From Bacteroidales bacterium (GTDB lineage Bacteria; Bacteroidota; Bacteroidia; Bacteroidales; UBA1715), in contig JADKDL010000011.1 in the NCBI GenBank assembly GCA_016714605.1, positions 104,950-168,949 on the forward strand: a stretch of DNA of 64,000 nucleotides. Direction: 5' to 3'. Numbering within the stretch: the first letter of the stretch is position 1; every line of letters starts with the position of its first letter. The position numbers and the translations under genes are program-made. Under the pieces are notes generated by a model, which ran no database searches, was not told the origin of the DNA, and worked only from the letters and a program-made list of their open reading frames with translations. Positions 8,733 to 18,100 of the stretch are shown here, in pieces.

Positions 8733-10178
8733 ATGAATATGTTTTTTAAGAAAGTTTTTTTATTTATCATTTACATTTTGTTTGGGCTTACTTTATTAGC
8801 ACAGAGTAAAAAAGAAAAGCTATCTGATATAATGAATACTTACCACAAATATAATATGTTTGATGGTGCAGTTTTGGTAGCCGAAAATGGAAAAATAATT
8901 TATAAAGAAGCGTTTGGTTTAGCCAATAGAGAATGGAATATTCCAAATACGACAGATACTAAATTTATGATTGGTTCAGTCTCTAAGCCAATTACGGCCG
9001 CTTTAATGCTTATACTTGTGCAAAATCATTTAGTTAGCTTAGATAAAACAATCGAAGATTATTTACCTGAATTTAAAAACAAACCAGCGGCTAAAGTTAC
9101 TATCCGTCAATTATTAAGCCATACTTCGGGAATGCCGAACTACGATATTATTAAAGATTTTTTTCCAAGAATTAGTAGGCAGAGTTTTAGTAGGGAAGAC
9201 TATGTGAAAATATATCAAGATTCTGCACTTGCATTTGTGCCAGGTACCCGTTATATGTACAGCAGTTGGGGGTATTATACTTTGGGATATATTATTGAAA
9301 AAGTAACAGGCAAATCTTATGAACAAGCAATGAAAGATGAAATTTTCAGCAAATTAAAAATGGAAAATTCAGGCTCATATTTCCACACGAAAATAGTAAC
9401 TAAAAGGGCATCTGGTTATGACTATGGTCTTGGCAATTTCTTAAGTGCAGATTTTAGAGACCAATCCAATACAATGGGGACAGGAGACATTTATACTACA
9501 GTTGAAGACCTATTTAAATTTCACATAGCGCTAACGAATAATACTTTATTGAATAAAGAATTAACAAAAGAAATGTTTACTCCAGGTGAGAGACCTGCAA
9601 GATATGGCTATGGATGGTTTAATCAAAATTTTAGATATACACCTACTGATAGCATAACAGCGAATTATCATTTAGGTACTACAGATGGGTTTAATGCCTT
9701 TATGATTAGAATTCCAGAAACAAATAGTATGGCGGTAATTTTATGTAACAGTGCCAATACAGATTATTTAGGAATTATTAGAAGTTTATTGAAAGGACTC
9801 TATAATAAGCCTGTAGTATTAAAAAAACCCGTACACAAGGATATGGAAAATATTATTGTATCAGCTAATGCAGAAAAAGCTGTGGATGCCTATAAAAAAA
9901 TGAAAATTGATACAGCTCACTATTATGTAGATTGGTTACAAATGTACTACCTTGCTGAAAAACTATTAAATTTAAAAAAATTTGAAGATGCTAGAATCAT
10001 TGCTGAGAATAATGTTGTAGAATTTCCTGACAGAGATTTAATTACACTATCATTAGCCAATATTTATTTAGCTTTAAATAAGAAAATTGATGCCATAAAA
10101 TTCTATAAAAGAACGTTACAACTTAACCCTATAAGTGATGAGGCTAAAAATAGATTAAAAGAATTCGAACCAAATTAA
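8733..10178 (+). CDS. Serine hydrolase of the beta-lactamase/S12 family with C-terminal TPR
   Basis: 481 residues with a signal peptide ending near LAQS. The active-site SxxK is SVSK at 82-85 (FMIGSVSKPITAAL). The second motif is the Tyr of YSSWGYYTLGYI, where class C enzymes have YxN. A third HxG-like motif, probably LGTTDG near residue 316, is less regular. From about residue 375 there are two or three TPR-like helical repeats (ARIIAENNVVEFPDRDLITL). Many Bacteroidota proteins with this layout are esterases or D-amino-acid peptidases rather than true beta-lactamases, so resistance should not be assumed. It is the last gene of the cassette-like array. Confidence 0.85.
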   Translation: MNMFFKKVFLFIIYILFGLTLLAQSKKEKLSDIMNTYHKYNMFDGAVLVAENGKIIYKEAFGLANREWNIPNTTDTKFMIGSVSKPITAALMLILVQNHLVSLDKTIEDYLPEFKNKPAAKVTIRQLLSHTSGMPNYDIIKDFFPRISRQSFSREDYVKIYQDSALAFVPGTRYMYSSWGYYTLGYIIEKVTGKSYEQAMKDEIFSKLKMENSGSYFHTKIVTKRASGYDYGLGNFLSADFRDQSNTMGTGDIYTTVEDLFKFHIALTNNTLLNKELTKEMFTPGERPARYGYGWFNQNFRYTPTDSITANYHLGTTDGFNAFMIRIPETNSMAVILCNSANTDYLGIIRSLLKGLYNKPVVLKKPVHKDMENIIVSANAEKAVDAYKKMKIDTAHYYVDWLQMYYLAEKLLNLKKFEDARIIAENNVVEFPDRDLITLSLANIYLALNKKIDAIKFYKRTLQLNPISDEAKNRLKEFEPN

Positions 10179-10190
10179 ATAAGGCTTCGC

Positions 10191-10215
10191 TCAACATTGG
10201 TAACCGTTGCACAAC
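10191..10215 (+). repeat. Truncated attC-like half followed by an IS end remnant
   Basis: TCAACATTGGTAACC matches the left boxes after the other array genes. It runs straight into GTTGCACAAC, the left end of the IS chimera, but beyond 10215 the sequence differs from the chimera. It looks like a scar of the same kind of event. Confidence 0.35.
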
Positions 10216-10535
10216 CTCCCCTGAATGGTTGAAGTCCTTCCCATCATCGATTAAAAACAATATCCTTTTGTCGTTAATACCGATAAAAAAAGATTTCCAC
10301 AGCCTTCTATACATATTTATGAACTAATAAAACATTTTATTATTTTACCTGTTTAATCCAATAAGATATTATAATTTTTGCTTTTTATATTATTAAATTT
10401 CTCAATTTCCCATTTCAAAAATTTAATCGCGCATTTGTATTTAATTATAATTCCGCTAACAATTTAATAGTCTGAAACATATTACCTTTGACCGTGTTTT
10501 TTTCTGAACTTTTTTCTTTTTCTAATAATTTTACT
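10216..10535. promoter_or_regulatory. AT-rich intergenic region before the RND operon
   Basis: About 320 bases with no credible gene. It marks the change from the cassette-like array to the efflux operon and should hold the operon promoter. I see AT-rich -7-like segments but no box convincing enough to place. Confidence 0.3.
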
Positions 10536-11738
10536 ATGAGATTTTTTTATAATAGGATTTTGCCAATCCCATGTTTTTTCCTGTTTATGCTTGTTATAAA
10601 TTCTTGTGGTAAAAAAAATGAAGTACCAAAACCACCAAAGTCTATTCCAACAGTAGAAGTAACACAGAAAACAGTAACCATTTTCCAAACTTTTCCTACA
10701 ACAATAGAAGGTATTAATAACAATGATGTCCGTGCCAAAATAAACGGTTATATAACAGAAGTATTGGTGGATGAAGGCCAGCAGGTTGTTCAAGGACGAA
10801 CTCTATTTCGATTAGAAACGAATACACTCGGACCCAACGCATCCGCAGCTAAGTCTGGTATTACAGCTGCTAGTGCTAATATTGAAGCATCTAAAGCCAA
10901 TGTAAATGCTGCTAGGATCGAAGTAGAGAAGCTCCAACCTTTGGTAGATAAAGGGATTATTTCAAATGTGCAATTAGAAACAGCTAAAGCTAACTTATTA
11001 AGAGCAAACGGTCAGCTCAGTCAATCAAATGCTGCTTATCAACAGGCTCAAGCTAATTATAAAAGTGCGGCTGCAACCGTAGATTATTCTATCATTAGAG
11101 CACCAATAAGTGGTATTTTAGGGAAAATAAATTTCAGAAAAGGAGCTTTAGTTGGTCCTTCTGACCCTACGCCGATAACTTCCATTTCAGATACCAGACA
11201 ACTTTATGCTTATTTTTCTATGAATGAAGCTGAGTATTTAGATTTTCTTAGTGAAATAAAAGGCGTAAGTGTGAAAGATAAAATTAGAAATCTTCCACTG
11301 GTAGAATTGGTCCTAGCCAATGAATCCATTTATCCTCAAAAAGGGAAAATCACAACCGTGACTGGACAGATAGATCCTACAACGGGTAGCATTCAGTTCA
11401 GGGTGTCATTTCCAAATCCAAATGGTCTTTTAACTAATGGAAATACTGGAAAAATTCGTATCCCAAAACAATACAGCGAGGCTATGGTAGTACCAGAGTC
11501 AGCACTTTATGAGCAACAAGGAAATGTTTTTCTTTATAAAATAGTCAATGATTCTGTAGTAGCAACTAAAGTAAATGTCGCCGCTAGAACCAACAATATG
11601 GGCATCATCAAGGATGGCGTAAAAGTGGGCGAAAAAATTGCAGCTCAAGGTGTAGGGACACTTAAGACAGGCATGAAGGTGAACACGCTGTTAACCACCA
11701 CAGACAGCATTATTAGCACTCTAAAGCCAAAATTCTGA
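10536..11738 (+). CDS. RND efflux periplasmic adaptor (membrane fusion protein)
   Basis: 400 residues from the ATG at 10536, which places a lipoprotein signal at the start (FFLFMLVINSC). The in-frame TTG at 10488 would add 16 residues before it and is less likely. A barrel-sandwich segment (NGYITEVLVDEGQQVVQGRTL), a coiled-coil hairpin rich in Ala (about 100-180) and the second lipoyl half (IIRAPISGILGKINFRKGAL) are in the usual order for AcrA/MexA-type adaptors. It links the inner-membrane pump to the outer-membrane channel. The stop overlaps the start of the pump gene (TGATG), so the two are translationally coupled. Confidence 0.92.
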   Translation: MRFFYNRILPIPCFFLFMLVINSCGKKNEVPKPPKSIPTVEVTQKTVTIFQTFPTTIEGINNNDVRAKINGYITEVLVDEGQQVVQGRTLFRLETNTLGPNASAAKSGITAASANIEASKANVNAARIEVEKLQPLVDKGIISNVQLETAKANLLRANGQLSQSNAAYQQAQANYKSAAATVDYSIIRAPISGILGKINFRKGALVGPSDPTPITSISDTRQLYAYFSMNEAEYLDFLSEIKGVSVKDKIRNLPLVELVLANESIYPQKGKITTVTGQIDPTTGSIQFRVSFPNPNGLLTNGNTGKIRIPKQYSEAMVVPESALYEQQGNVFLYKIVNDSVVATKVNVAARTNNMGIIKDGVKVGEKIAAQGVGTLKTGMKVNTLLTTTDSIISTLKPKF

Positions 11739-14700
11739 TGATCAAACAATTCATTGAAAGGCCTGTTCTTTCTTCGGTAATATCGATTCTAATAGTGATC
11801 TTGGGTATTTTGGGGTTAATTGGTTTGCCCATTACTCAATATCCTGACATTGCTCCACCCACAGTTCGTGTTACAGCCAATTATCCTGGTGCCAATGCAA
11901 TGACCGTTTTAGAAAGCGTTATCATACATATCGAAGAGCAGATCAACGGTGTGGAAGGAATGGAATATGTTACTTCGTCTGCGAATAATAACGGGTCAGC
12001 AAGTATAGAAGTATTTTTTAAGCAAGGAGTTGATCCCGACATAGCTGCTGTTAACGTACAAAATAGAGTTGCCCGAGCCACCCCATTATTGCCAGTAGAG
12101 GTGACAAGAAGTGGAGTAGTAACACAAAAGCAACAGACAAGTGCCTTGATGTATTTGTCTTTTTATTCCGCAAATAAAGATTACGATGAAGTTTTTCTAC
12201 AAAATTACATTGACATTAATGTCGTTCCAGAAATCAAAAGAATCAATGGCGTAGGTGAAGCCAATCTTTTTGGAGGAAAAACGTATGCTATGCGCATTTG
12301 GTTAAAGCCTGAAAAATTAGCCAATTATGGATTAGAACCCAGTGATGTCATCAATGCCATCAATGCACAAAGCAAAGAAGCTGCCGCTGGACAAATTGGT
12401 AGTAATGTCGGTAGTTCTTTCGAATATGTAATTAGATATAAAGGAAAATACACGTCGGAAGAAGAATATGGTGATATAGTAATTCGCTCTATAAACAGTG
12501 GGCAATTATTGCGATTGAAAGATGTGGCTGATGTAAAATTGGACGCTTTATCTTATGCAGGAACTGGTGAGAATATGGGTTATCCAGCATTAAGTATGGG
12601 AATATTCCAAACGCCAGGCTCTAATGCCCGAGAAATTAATAACAACATTAAGGACTTTTTGGAGGAACTGAAATTACCAGAAGGAATACATTATACAATC
12701 AACTTTGATACAAATGAATTCCTAGAAGCCTCAATCAGTAAGGTAATCGTCACGTTAATAGAAGCATTTCTATTGGTATTTTTAGTAGTATTTATCTTCT
12801 TGCAAGATTTTCGTTCTACATTGATACCAGCAATAGCAGTTCCAGTTTCGATTATAGGCACATTTTTCTTTTTAAACCTTTTCGGTTTCTCCTTGAATCT
12901 TCTAACGTTATTCGCATTGGTTTTGGCCATTGGTATAGTGGTGGATGATGCCATCGTGGTAGTGGAAGCAGTGCACGCAAAATTAGAACATAGTAAACAG
13001 GACAGCCGCCAAGCCACTAACAGTGCGATGCATGAAATCACAGGTGCCATTATTTCTATTACCATCGTTATGGCAGCGGTGTTTATTCCAGTGACTTTTA
13101 TCACTGGTCCAACCGGTGTATTTTATAAGCAGTTTGGAATCACGTTGATTGTCGCCATTGTTATTTCAGCTGTCAATGCATTGACTTTAAGTCCTATGTT
13201 GAGTGCTTTATTTTTAAGAAAACATAAATCCGACATAGAATATGACAAGAAGAATTTTTTGCAAAAGTTTTTCTACAGATTTAATATAGCTTTTAGCACA
13301 ATTACAGAGAAATACGGTAACATATTTACTAATTTAGTGCATAGAAAATGGATAATCATTGGATTGTTTGTGGTATCGATAGCAGCTATATTTTTCATAA
13401 ATAAATCCATGCCTTCAGGCTTCGTACCGAATGAAGATAGAGGAATTATTTTTGTCAATGTCGAATTGCCCGCAGGAGCATCGATGGAAAGAACCTATGG
13501 CGTATTAAAAGAATTAGAAACTAAAGCCTCTAAAATAAAAGGGGTAAAAGCTATGACGATTGCAACAGGAAGAAGTTTCTTTTCTGGAAATGGTAGCAAC
13601 AATGGGTTAGCATTTATGCGACTTCGTCCATTTGACGAAAGGAAAGGCGACAAGAGTCAGAGTATAGAAAATATTACCAAGCAATTATTTGGTACAGCAG
13701 CATCTATTGCTGATGCCAAAATAGTTTTCTTTAGCCCACCAAGTGTTCCTGGATTTGGTAGCAATGCAGGTTTTGAATTTGTTTTGTTAGATAAAGCTGG
13801 AAATGAAATAGAAAAAATAGACGAAACGGCTCAAAACTTTATGGGTGCATTAATGCAAAGGCCTGAAATAGAATTTGCACAGACTTCTTTTAATACCAAT
13901 TTTCCACAATATGAAATGGTTATTGATGTCCCAAGAGCTGAAGGATCTGGAGTTTCTGTTTCTGATATATTATCAGTCATGCAAGGCTACATAGGTGGCG
14001 TTTATGCTGCAGATTTTTCAAAATATGGAAAACAATATCGCGTCATGGTACAAGCTCTACCAGATGCTAGAAAAGACCCCCAAAGTTTGAATGAGTTATA
14101 TGTAAGAACTCGTACTGGCCAAATGTCCCCAATAGCACAATTTGTTACTTTAAAAAAAGTATATGGGCCCCAGTCCGTGAATCGATATAACTTATTTACT
14201 TCCGTAAAAATAACAGGGGCAAATGCTGAAGGATATAGTACAGGAAATGCAATAGAAGCCATTCAAGAAGTGGCCAATACCAATTTGCCAAGTGATTTTT
14301 CGATCGACTATACGGGATTGACAAGGGAAGAAATAAACGCTGGGTCTCAAACCCTATTGATATTTCTGTTAAGTGTTTTGTTTGTGTATTTTATTTTGGC
14401 AGCACAATATGAAAGCTATATGTTGCCATTCGCAGTGATTTTATCATTGCCATTTGGAGTAATGGGTGCATTTTTAGGTCAGTACTTAGCTGGACTAGAA
14501 AATAATATTTACTTTCAAATTGCTTTGGTTATGCTGGTCGGACTATTGGCTAAAAATGCCATTTTGATCGTAGAATTTGCAGTGCAAAGAAGACGGCATG
14601 GCGAGACCATCCTTAATGCTGCTATCAATGCCGCTAAATCCAGATTACGACCCATCTTAATGACGTCCTTTGCTTTTATTTTTGGTATGCTTCCTTTGGT

Positions 14701-14887
14701 TTTTGCATCAGGGATAGGTGCCGCAGGTAATAGAAGTATCGGTACTGGAGCTGCTGTTGGCTTATTGGTAGGAACTTTTTTGGGTTTGATAGTTATTCCA
14801 GTTTTATTTGTCCTTTTCCAATGGTTACAAGAGAAGATAAAACCTGTACAATTTGATCAAGAAATGAAATTGGCACCCAATGAATAA
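11738..14887 (+). CDS. RND efflux pump, HAE1 (AcrB-like) family
   Basis: 1049 residues, the normal length for hydrophobe/amphiphile RND pumps. It opens with FIERPVLSSVISILIVILGI and LPITQYPDIAPP, both typical. Twelve membrane helices flank two large periplasmic loops. The proton-relay DD pair of TM4 is in GIVVDDAIVVVEAVH, and the second-half signature GLLAKNAILIVEFA is intact. It exports drugs, dyes, bile-like amphiphiles or metabolites using the proton gradient. Its last four codons overlap the ATG of the outer-membrane factor gene. Substrate cannot be predicted. Confidence 0.95.
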   Translation: MIKQFIERPVLSSVISILIVILGILGLIGLPITQYPDIAPPTVRVTANYPGANAMTVLESVIIHIEEQINGVEGMEYVTSSANNNGSASIEVFFKQGVDPDIAAVNVQNRVARATPLLPVEVTRSGVVTQKQQTSALMYLSFYSANKDYDEVFLQNYIDINVVPEIKRINGVGEANLFGGKTYAMRIWLKPEKLANYGLEPSDVINAINAQSKEAAAGQIGSNVGSSFEYVIRYKGKYTSEEEYGDIVIRSINSGQLLRLKDVADVKLDALSYAGTGENMGYPALSMGIFQTPGSNAREINNNIKDFLEELKLPEGIHYTINFDTNEFLEASISKVIVTLIEAFLLVFLVVFIFLQDFRSTLIPAIAVPVSIIGTFFFLNLFGFSLNLLTLFALVLAIGIVVDDAIVVVEAVHAKLEHSKQDSRQATNSAMHEITGAIISITIVMAAVFIPVTFITGPTGVFYKQFGITLIVAIVISAVNALTLSPMLSALFLRKHKSDIEYDKKNFLQKFFYRFNIAFSTITEKYGNIFTNLVHRKWIIIGLFVVSIAAIFFINKSMPSGFVPNEDRGIIFVNVELPAGASMERTYGVLKELETKASKIKGVKAMTIATGRSFFSGNGSNNGLAFMRLRPFDERKGDKSQSIENITKQLFGTAASIADAKIVFFSPPSVPGFGSNAGFEFVLLDKAGNEIEKIDETAQNFMGALMQRPEIEFAQTSFNTNFPQYEMVIDVPRAEGSGVSVSDILSVMQGYIGGVYAADFSKYGKQYRVMVQALPDARKDPQSLNELYVRTRTGQMSPIAQFVTLKKVYGPQSVNRYNLFTSVKITGANAEGYSTGNAIEAIQEVANTNLPSDFSIDYTGLTREEINAGSQTLLIFLLSVLFVYFILAAQYESYMLPFAVILSLPFGVMGAFLGQYLAGLENNIYFQIALVMLVGLLAKNAILIVEFAVQRRRHGETILNAAINAAKSRLRPILMTSFAFIFGMLPLVFASGIGAAGNRSIGTGAAVGLLVGTFLGLIVIPVLFVLFQWLQEKIKPVQFDQEMKLAPNE

Positions 14888-16283
14888 AAAATTAAATCTA
14901 TTACTGTTTGTACTTTTTTCAGTAGCATTGCAATCTTGCTTTGTCGGTAAAAAATATAGACGTGATGCTACACAATTGGTCCAGCCAGACATGTTCAGAG
15001 CAGAATTGAATCAGAAAGATTCAGGATCAATTGCCAACATTGGATGGAGCGATTTTTTCAAAGATACTTTCTTGATAAAATACATAGATATAGCACTTAG
15101 TGAGAATTTAGATTTAAAAATAGCTGTAGAAAGAATTAAGACAAGTCAAGCCTATTATCAACAAGCCAAATCACAATTTTTCCATCGGTTGCTATTTCTC
15201 CAGAAGTTTCCTATAATTCTCAGTCTTTGAATACTCAATTTGGACAGTTATTCGGGGAACGAAGACACCTTGTACAGTATGGCATCCCTTTTCATTAAGC
15301 TGGGAAGCTGATGTCTGGGGAAAATCAGCAGTGCAAAAAGAGCTTCTCAAGCCAACCTATTAAGTACTATTGCAAGTACTCAAGCCCAGCAATCAGTACT
15401 AATAAGCAATGTAGCGAAATTGTATTATCAACTATTAGTATTGGATGAACAGTATAGAATCACGGAATCTACGATCATTACTCGAACTAAATCTCTAGAA
15501 ACAAGCAAAGCATTGAAAGAAGCCGGTAATTTAACAGCAGTAGCTGTACTGCAAAGTGAAGCGCTTTTATTGAATGCAAAAAGCTTATTGGTAAATATTG
15601 ATAACCAAAGGATGATTACAGAAAATGCCCTGTCTATTTTATTAAATCAAAGTCCACACAAATTAGAAAGAACACGGCTAGATCTTCAATCATTTAGCCA
15701 TGAATTATTGTATGGAGTGCCTTATGACTTATTAAAAAATCGACCCGACATCAGAGCTGCAGAGTTTGAATTAATCCATGCTTTTGAACTTACCAATGTT
15801 GCCCAAGCAAGCTTTTATCCTTCCTTAAAAATAACAGCAAATACTGGGTTGCAAAGCGTTGATATTGATAGATTATTTAGCCTAAAATCGCTTTTTGTAA
15901 ATACAGTTGCCTCCCTTACACAACCTATTTGGAATAAAAGACAATTGAGGACACAAAAAGAAATAGCATTGGCTAACCAGCAAATTGCCTATCTTCAGTT
16001 TCGAAAATCTATTTTAAATGCATCTAATGATGTGTCAAGTGCTTTGGCTTTATATCAGTCTCAAACGGAAATGATGTCACTTAAGCAGCAAGAGTATAAT
16101 GCCTATCGTTTGGCTACAGAATATTCACAAGAATTAGTGAATTATGGACTTGCAAATTATTTGGAAGTGCTCCGCTCGCAAGAGAATGAGCTCAGTGCAC
16201 AGTTGAATTATTTGAATGCGAATTATGGTCAGCTAAATGCTGTTGTAGATTTATATCGAGCATTAGGAGGAGGCGCCAATTGA
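14880..16283 (+). pseudogene. Outer-membrane efflux factor (TolC/NodT family), frameshifted
   Basis: The two open parts (14880-15230 and 15420-16283) belong to one OEP lipoprotein: lipobox LQSC, then the alpha-helical barrel repeats, then IWNKRQLRTQKEIAL and the final YRALGGG. Between about 15180 and 15330 the family sequence continues but moves through three frames: PSVAISPEVSYNSQS, then FSLSWEADVWGK, then SSAKRASQANLLSTI. Three single-base indels would explain this, at least one beside an A run. Either the third operon gene has died, which would disable the pump unless another channel is used, or the base calls are wrong here. Confidence 0.85.
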
Positions 16284-16323
16284 GAGTTGATTTTAATAAT
16301 TTGGGGAAATAATCGAAATTATT

Positions 16324-17019
16324 ATGACAAAAACCTTCGCTGATAAAGTCATTGAAGCCAACCGCCATTTACACTATTCGGGTAAACTTCCAGCAGGTTT
16401 TCAAGTGCTAAATCCTTACATAGATAATCCAGAAACGATGGAAGTCATGGAGCAGTTTTATCATAAATATTACTGCGATTCAATCCAACGAAGATTGATC
16501 CTAGGCATCAACCCGAGCCGTCATGGAGCTGGAGTAACGGGGGTGCCATTTACAGATACGAAGCGATTAGAAACTGTTTGCGGTATTAAAATGCATTCGG
16601 AATATTCACACGAGATTTCTTCAGTATTCATGTATGATATGATTGCTCAATATGGGGGAGCAAAAGATTTCTACCAACATTTTTATATTAACTCGCCATT
16701 CCCTTTAGCCATAATCCACCAAGGAAAAAACGGAAAGTGGCTTAATGCCAATTATTACGACGATCCTTTACTTTTTGACATGGTGAAAGACTTTATGATT
16801 TTGTCCCTGAAAAAGCATATCAGTATGGGAATTGATACTTCGAAAGTTTTTGTCCTGGGGAAGAAAAACGCAGAATTTATACAAAAATTAAACAAGGAAG
16901 CAAAGCTATTTGGTGATTTAAAAATCCTCGAACACCCTAGATACATTCAACAATACAAATCAAAAGAAAAACAACTATATATCGACAAATACATCATAGC
17001 ATTGAACACCCCAACATGA
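16324..17019 (+). CDS. SMUG2-like uracil-DNA glycosylase family protein
   Basis: 231 residues. The block LILGINPSRHGAGVTGVPFT followed by DTKRLE corresponds to the water-activating and uracil-binding motifs of the SMUG2/DUF4918 branch of the uracil-DNA glycosylase superfamily, and NSPFPLA matches the middle of the fold. It should remove a damaged base, starting base-excision repair; the exact lesion is not predictable. The stop overlaps the ATG of the next gene by 4 bases, so the DUF488 protein is probably co-translated. Confidence 0.8.
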   Translation: MTKTFADKVIEANRHLHYSGKLPAGFQVLNPYIDNPETMEVMEQFYHKYYCDSIQRRLILGINPSRHGAGVTGVPFTDTKRLETVCGIKMHSEYSHEISSVFMYDMIAQYGGAKDFYQHFYINSPFPLAIIHQGKNGKWLNANYYDDPLLFDMVKDFMILSLKKHISMGIDTSKVFVLGKKNAEFIQKLNKEAKLFGDLKILEHPRYIQQYKSKEKQLYIDKYIIALNTPT

Positions 17020-17552
17020 ACAAGCCGGAAAATAAAACCATCTATACCATCGGCCATTCTACCCATACTTTGGCTGAATTTTTGGACATGTTGCATTCCT
17101 TTGACATTAAAATTCTTGCTGACATACGAAGTTTGCCTGGCTCTCGAAAATTCCCTCAATTCGACAAGGAAAATTTAATAATATCTCTAGCAGAAACTGG
17201 CATTCAATACATTCATATGACTGATTTGGGAGGAAGGAGAAAAGTTAAAAAAGATTCAAAAAATAATCGCTGGAACAATGACTCATTCAAAGGGTATGCC
17301 GATTATATGGAAACCAAAGAATTTGAAATGGGCATCATCAAGTTGGAAAATATTGCGTCAGAACAGTCCACGTCCTATATGTGCTCAGAAGCCGTTTGGT
17401 GGAGATGTCACCGTTCGATGGTATCCGACTATCTGAAAGCAAAGGGTTGGACGGTTTTACATATTATGGCAAAGGGAAAAGTCCAAGAACACAAATACAC
17501 CTCACCAGCTCGCATAGTAGATGGTCAGGTATCTTATTCCAATGAAAATTAA
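17016..17552 (+). CDS. DUF488 family protein
   Basis: 178 residues. The opening IYTIGHSTHTLAEFLDML, the ADIRSLPGSRKFPQF block and the CSEAVWWRCHRSMVSDYL block with paired Cys and His are the hallmarks of DUF488. The family function is unsettled; the conserved Cys, His and Arg suggest a metal- or nucleic-acid-linked role. It starts inside the end of the glycosylase gene, and that coupling suggests a nucleic-acid repair context. Confidence 0.85.
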   Translation: MNKPENKTIYTIGHSTHTLAEFLDMLHSFDIKILADIRSLPGSRKFPQFDKENLIISLAETGIQYIHMTDLGGRRKVKKDSKNNRWNNDSFKGYADYMETKEFEMGIIKLENIASEQSTSYMCSEAVWWRCHRSMVSDYLKAKGWTVLHIMAKGKVQEHKYTSPARIVDGQVSYSNEN

Positions 17553-17569
17553 AAATTGAAAATCTGATT

Positions 17570-17779
17570 ATGAAAACTAAATTTGCAATAGGGGACAAAG
17601 TAAGCTGGAACTCCGAAGCTGGACGTGTTTCTGGCACAATCATACAGATACATACAAAAGATTTCGATTACAAAGGTTATACGCATCATGCAACAGAAGA
17701 TAATCCCCAATATGAAATAAAAAGCCTCAAGACAAATCATATAGCCGCTCACAAAGGATCCGCGCTTACGAAACTGTGA
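17570..17779 (+). CDS. DUF2945 (HVA1/Tudor-like) small protein
   Basis: 69 residues: FAIGDKVSWNSEAGRVSGTI, IQIHTKDFDYKGYTHHAT, PQYEIKSLKTNHIAAHKGSA. This is the typical full length and motif order of DUF2945, a small SH3/Tudor-like fold. It follows the DUF488 gene by 17 bases and probably shares its transcript. Function unknown; DUF2945 and DUF488 genes are often small stress-related accessory genes. Confidence 0.8.
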   Translation: MKTKFAIGDKVSWNSEAGRVSGTIIQIHTKDFDYKGYTHHATEDNPQYEIKSLKTNHIAAHKGSALTKL

Positions 17780-17932
17780 TAAAAATTTTCAGCGAGTTGA
17801 TGGGGAAAAGCGGGAGATCCCCTTATGAATGGATTACTATATAATCTTAAAGAAATTATACACTATCTAAAGTAAGTACCCTTCGAGACCCATTCTCAAA
17901 TTTGGGAATATTACAATAAATGATTCCTACAT

Positions 17933-18077
17933 CTGCGCGCCAAGAATGGTAGTGGTCTGACCATCTCTAGTGGATTCGGGTGGGATGGTCAGAGTCTCGG
18001 ATTGTCTAAAAGACGAGTAGAGACGGAGCTTAGCGAACCCACGAACAGTCTGGTTCTCGCATAGCGAGGAGGCGCCC
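17933..18077 (+). repeat. GC-rich structured repeat, copy A
   Basis: About 145 bases, far richer in G and C than the surroundings. GCGCC (17937-17941) pairs with GGCGC (18071-18075) to close the element. Inside are three stems: CTGACCATC (17957-17965) with GATGGTCAG (17984-17992); GTCTC (17994-17998) with GAGAC (18020-18024); CTCGC (18056-18060) with GCGAG (18064-18068). A second copy is at 21702-21837 in the same orientation. Shared unpaired blocks are CCAAGAATGGTAGTGGTCTG and CCCACGAACAGTCTGGT. The form is that of a structured RNA or a mobile palindromic repeat; I know no named family. Confidence 0.65.
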
Positions 18078-18100
18078 AAAAAACCAAGAACAAACAAAGC

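Noticed and set aside
12691..13104. Minus-strand frame of 137 codons inside the RND pump gene
   Set aside because: Shadow of a highly conserved coding region; Thr/Ile-rich composition with no family pattern.
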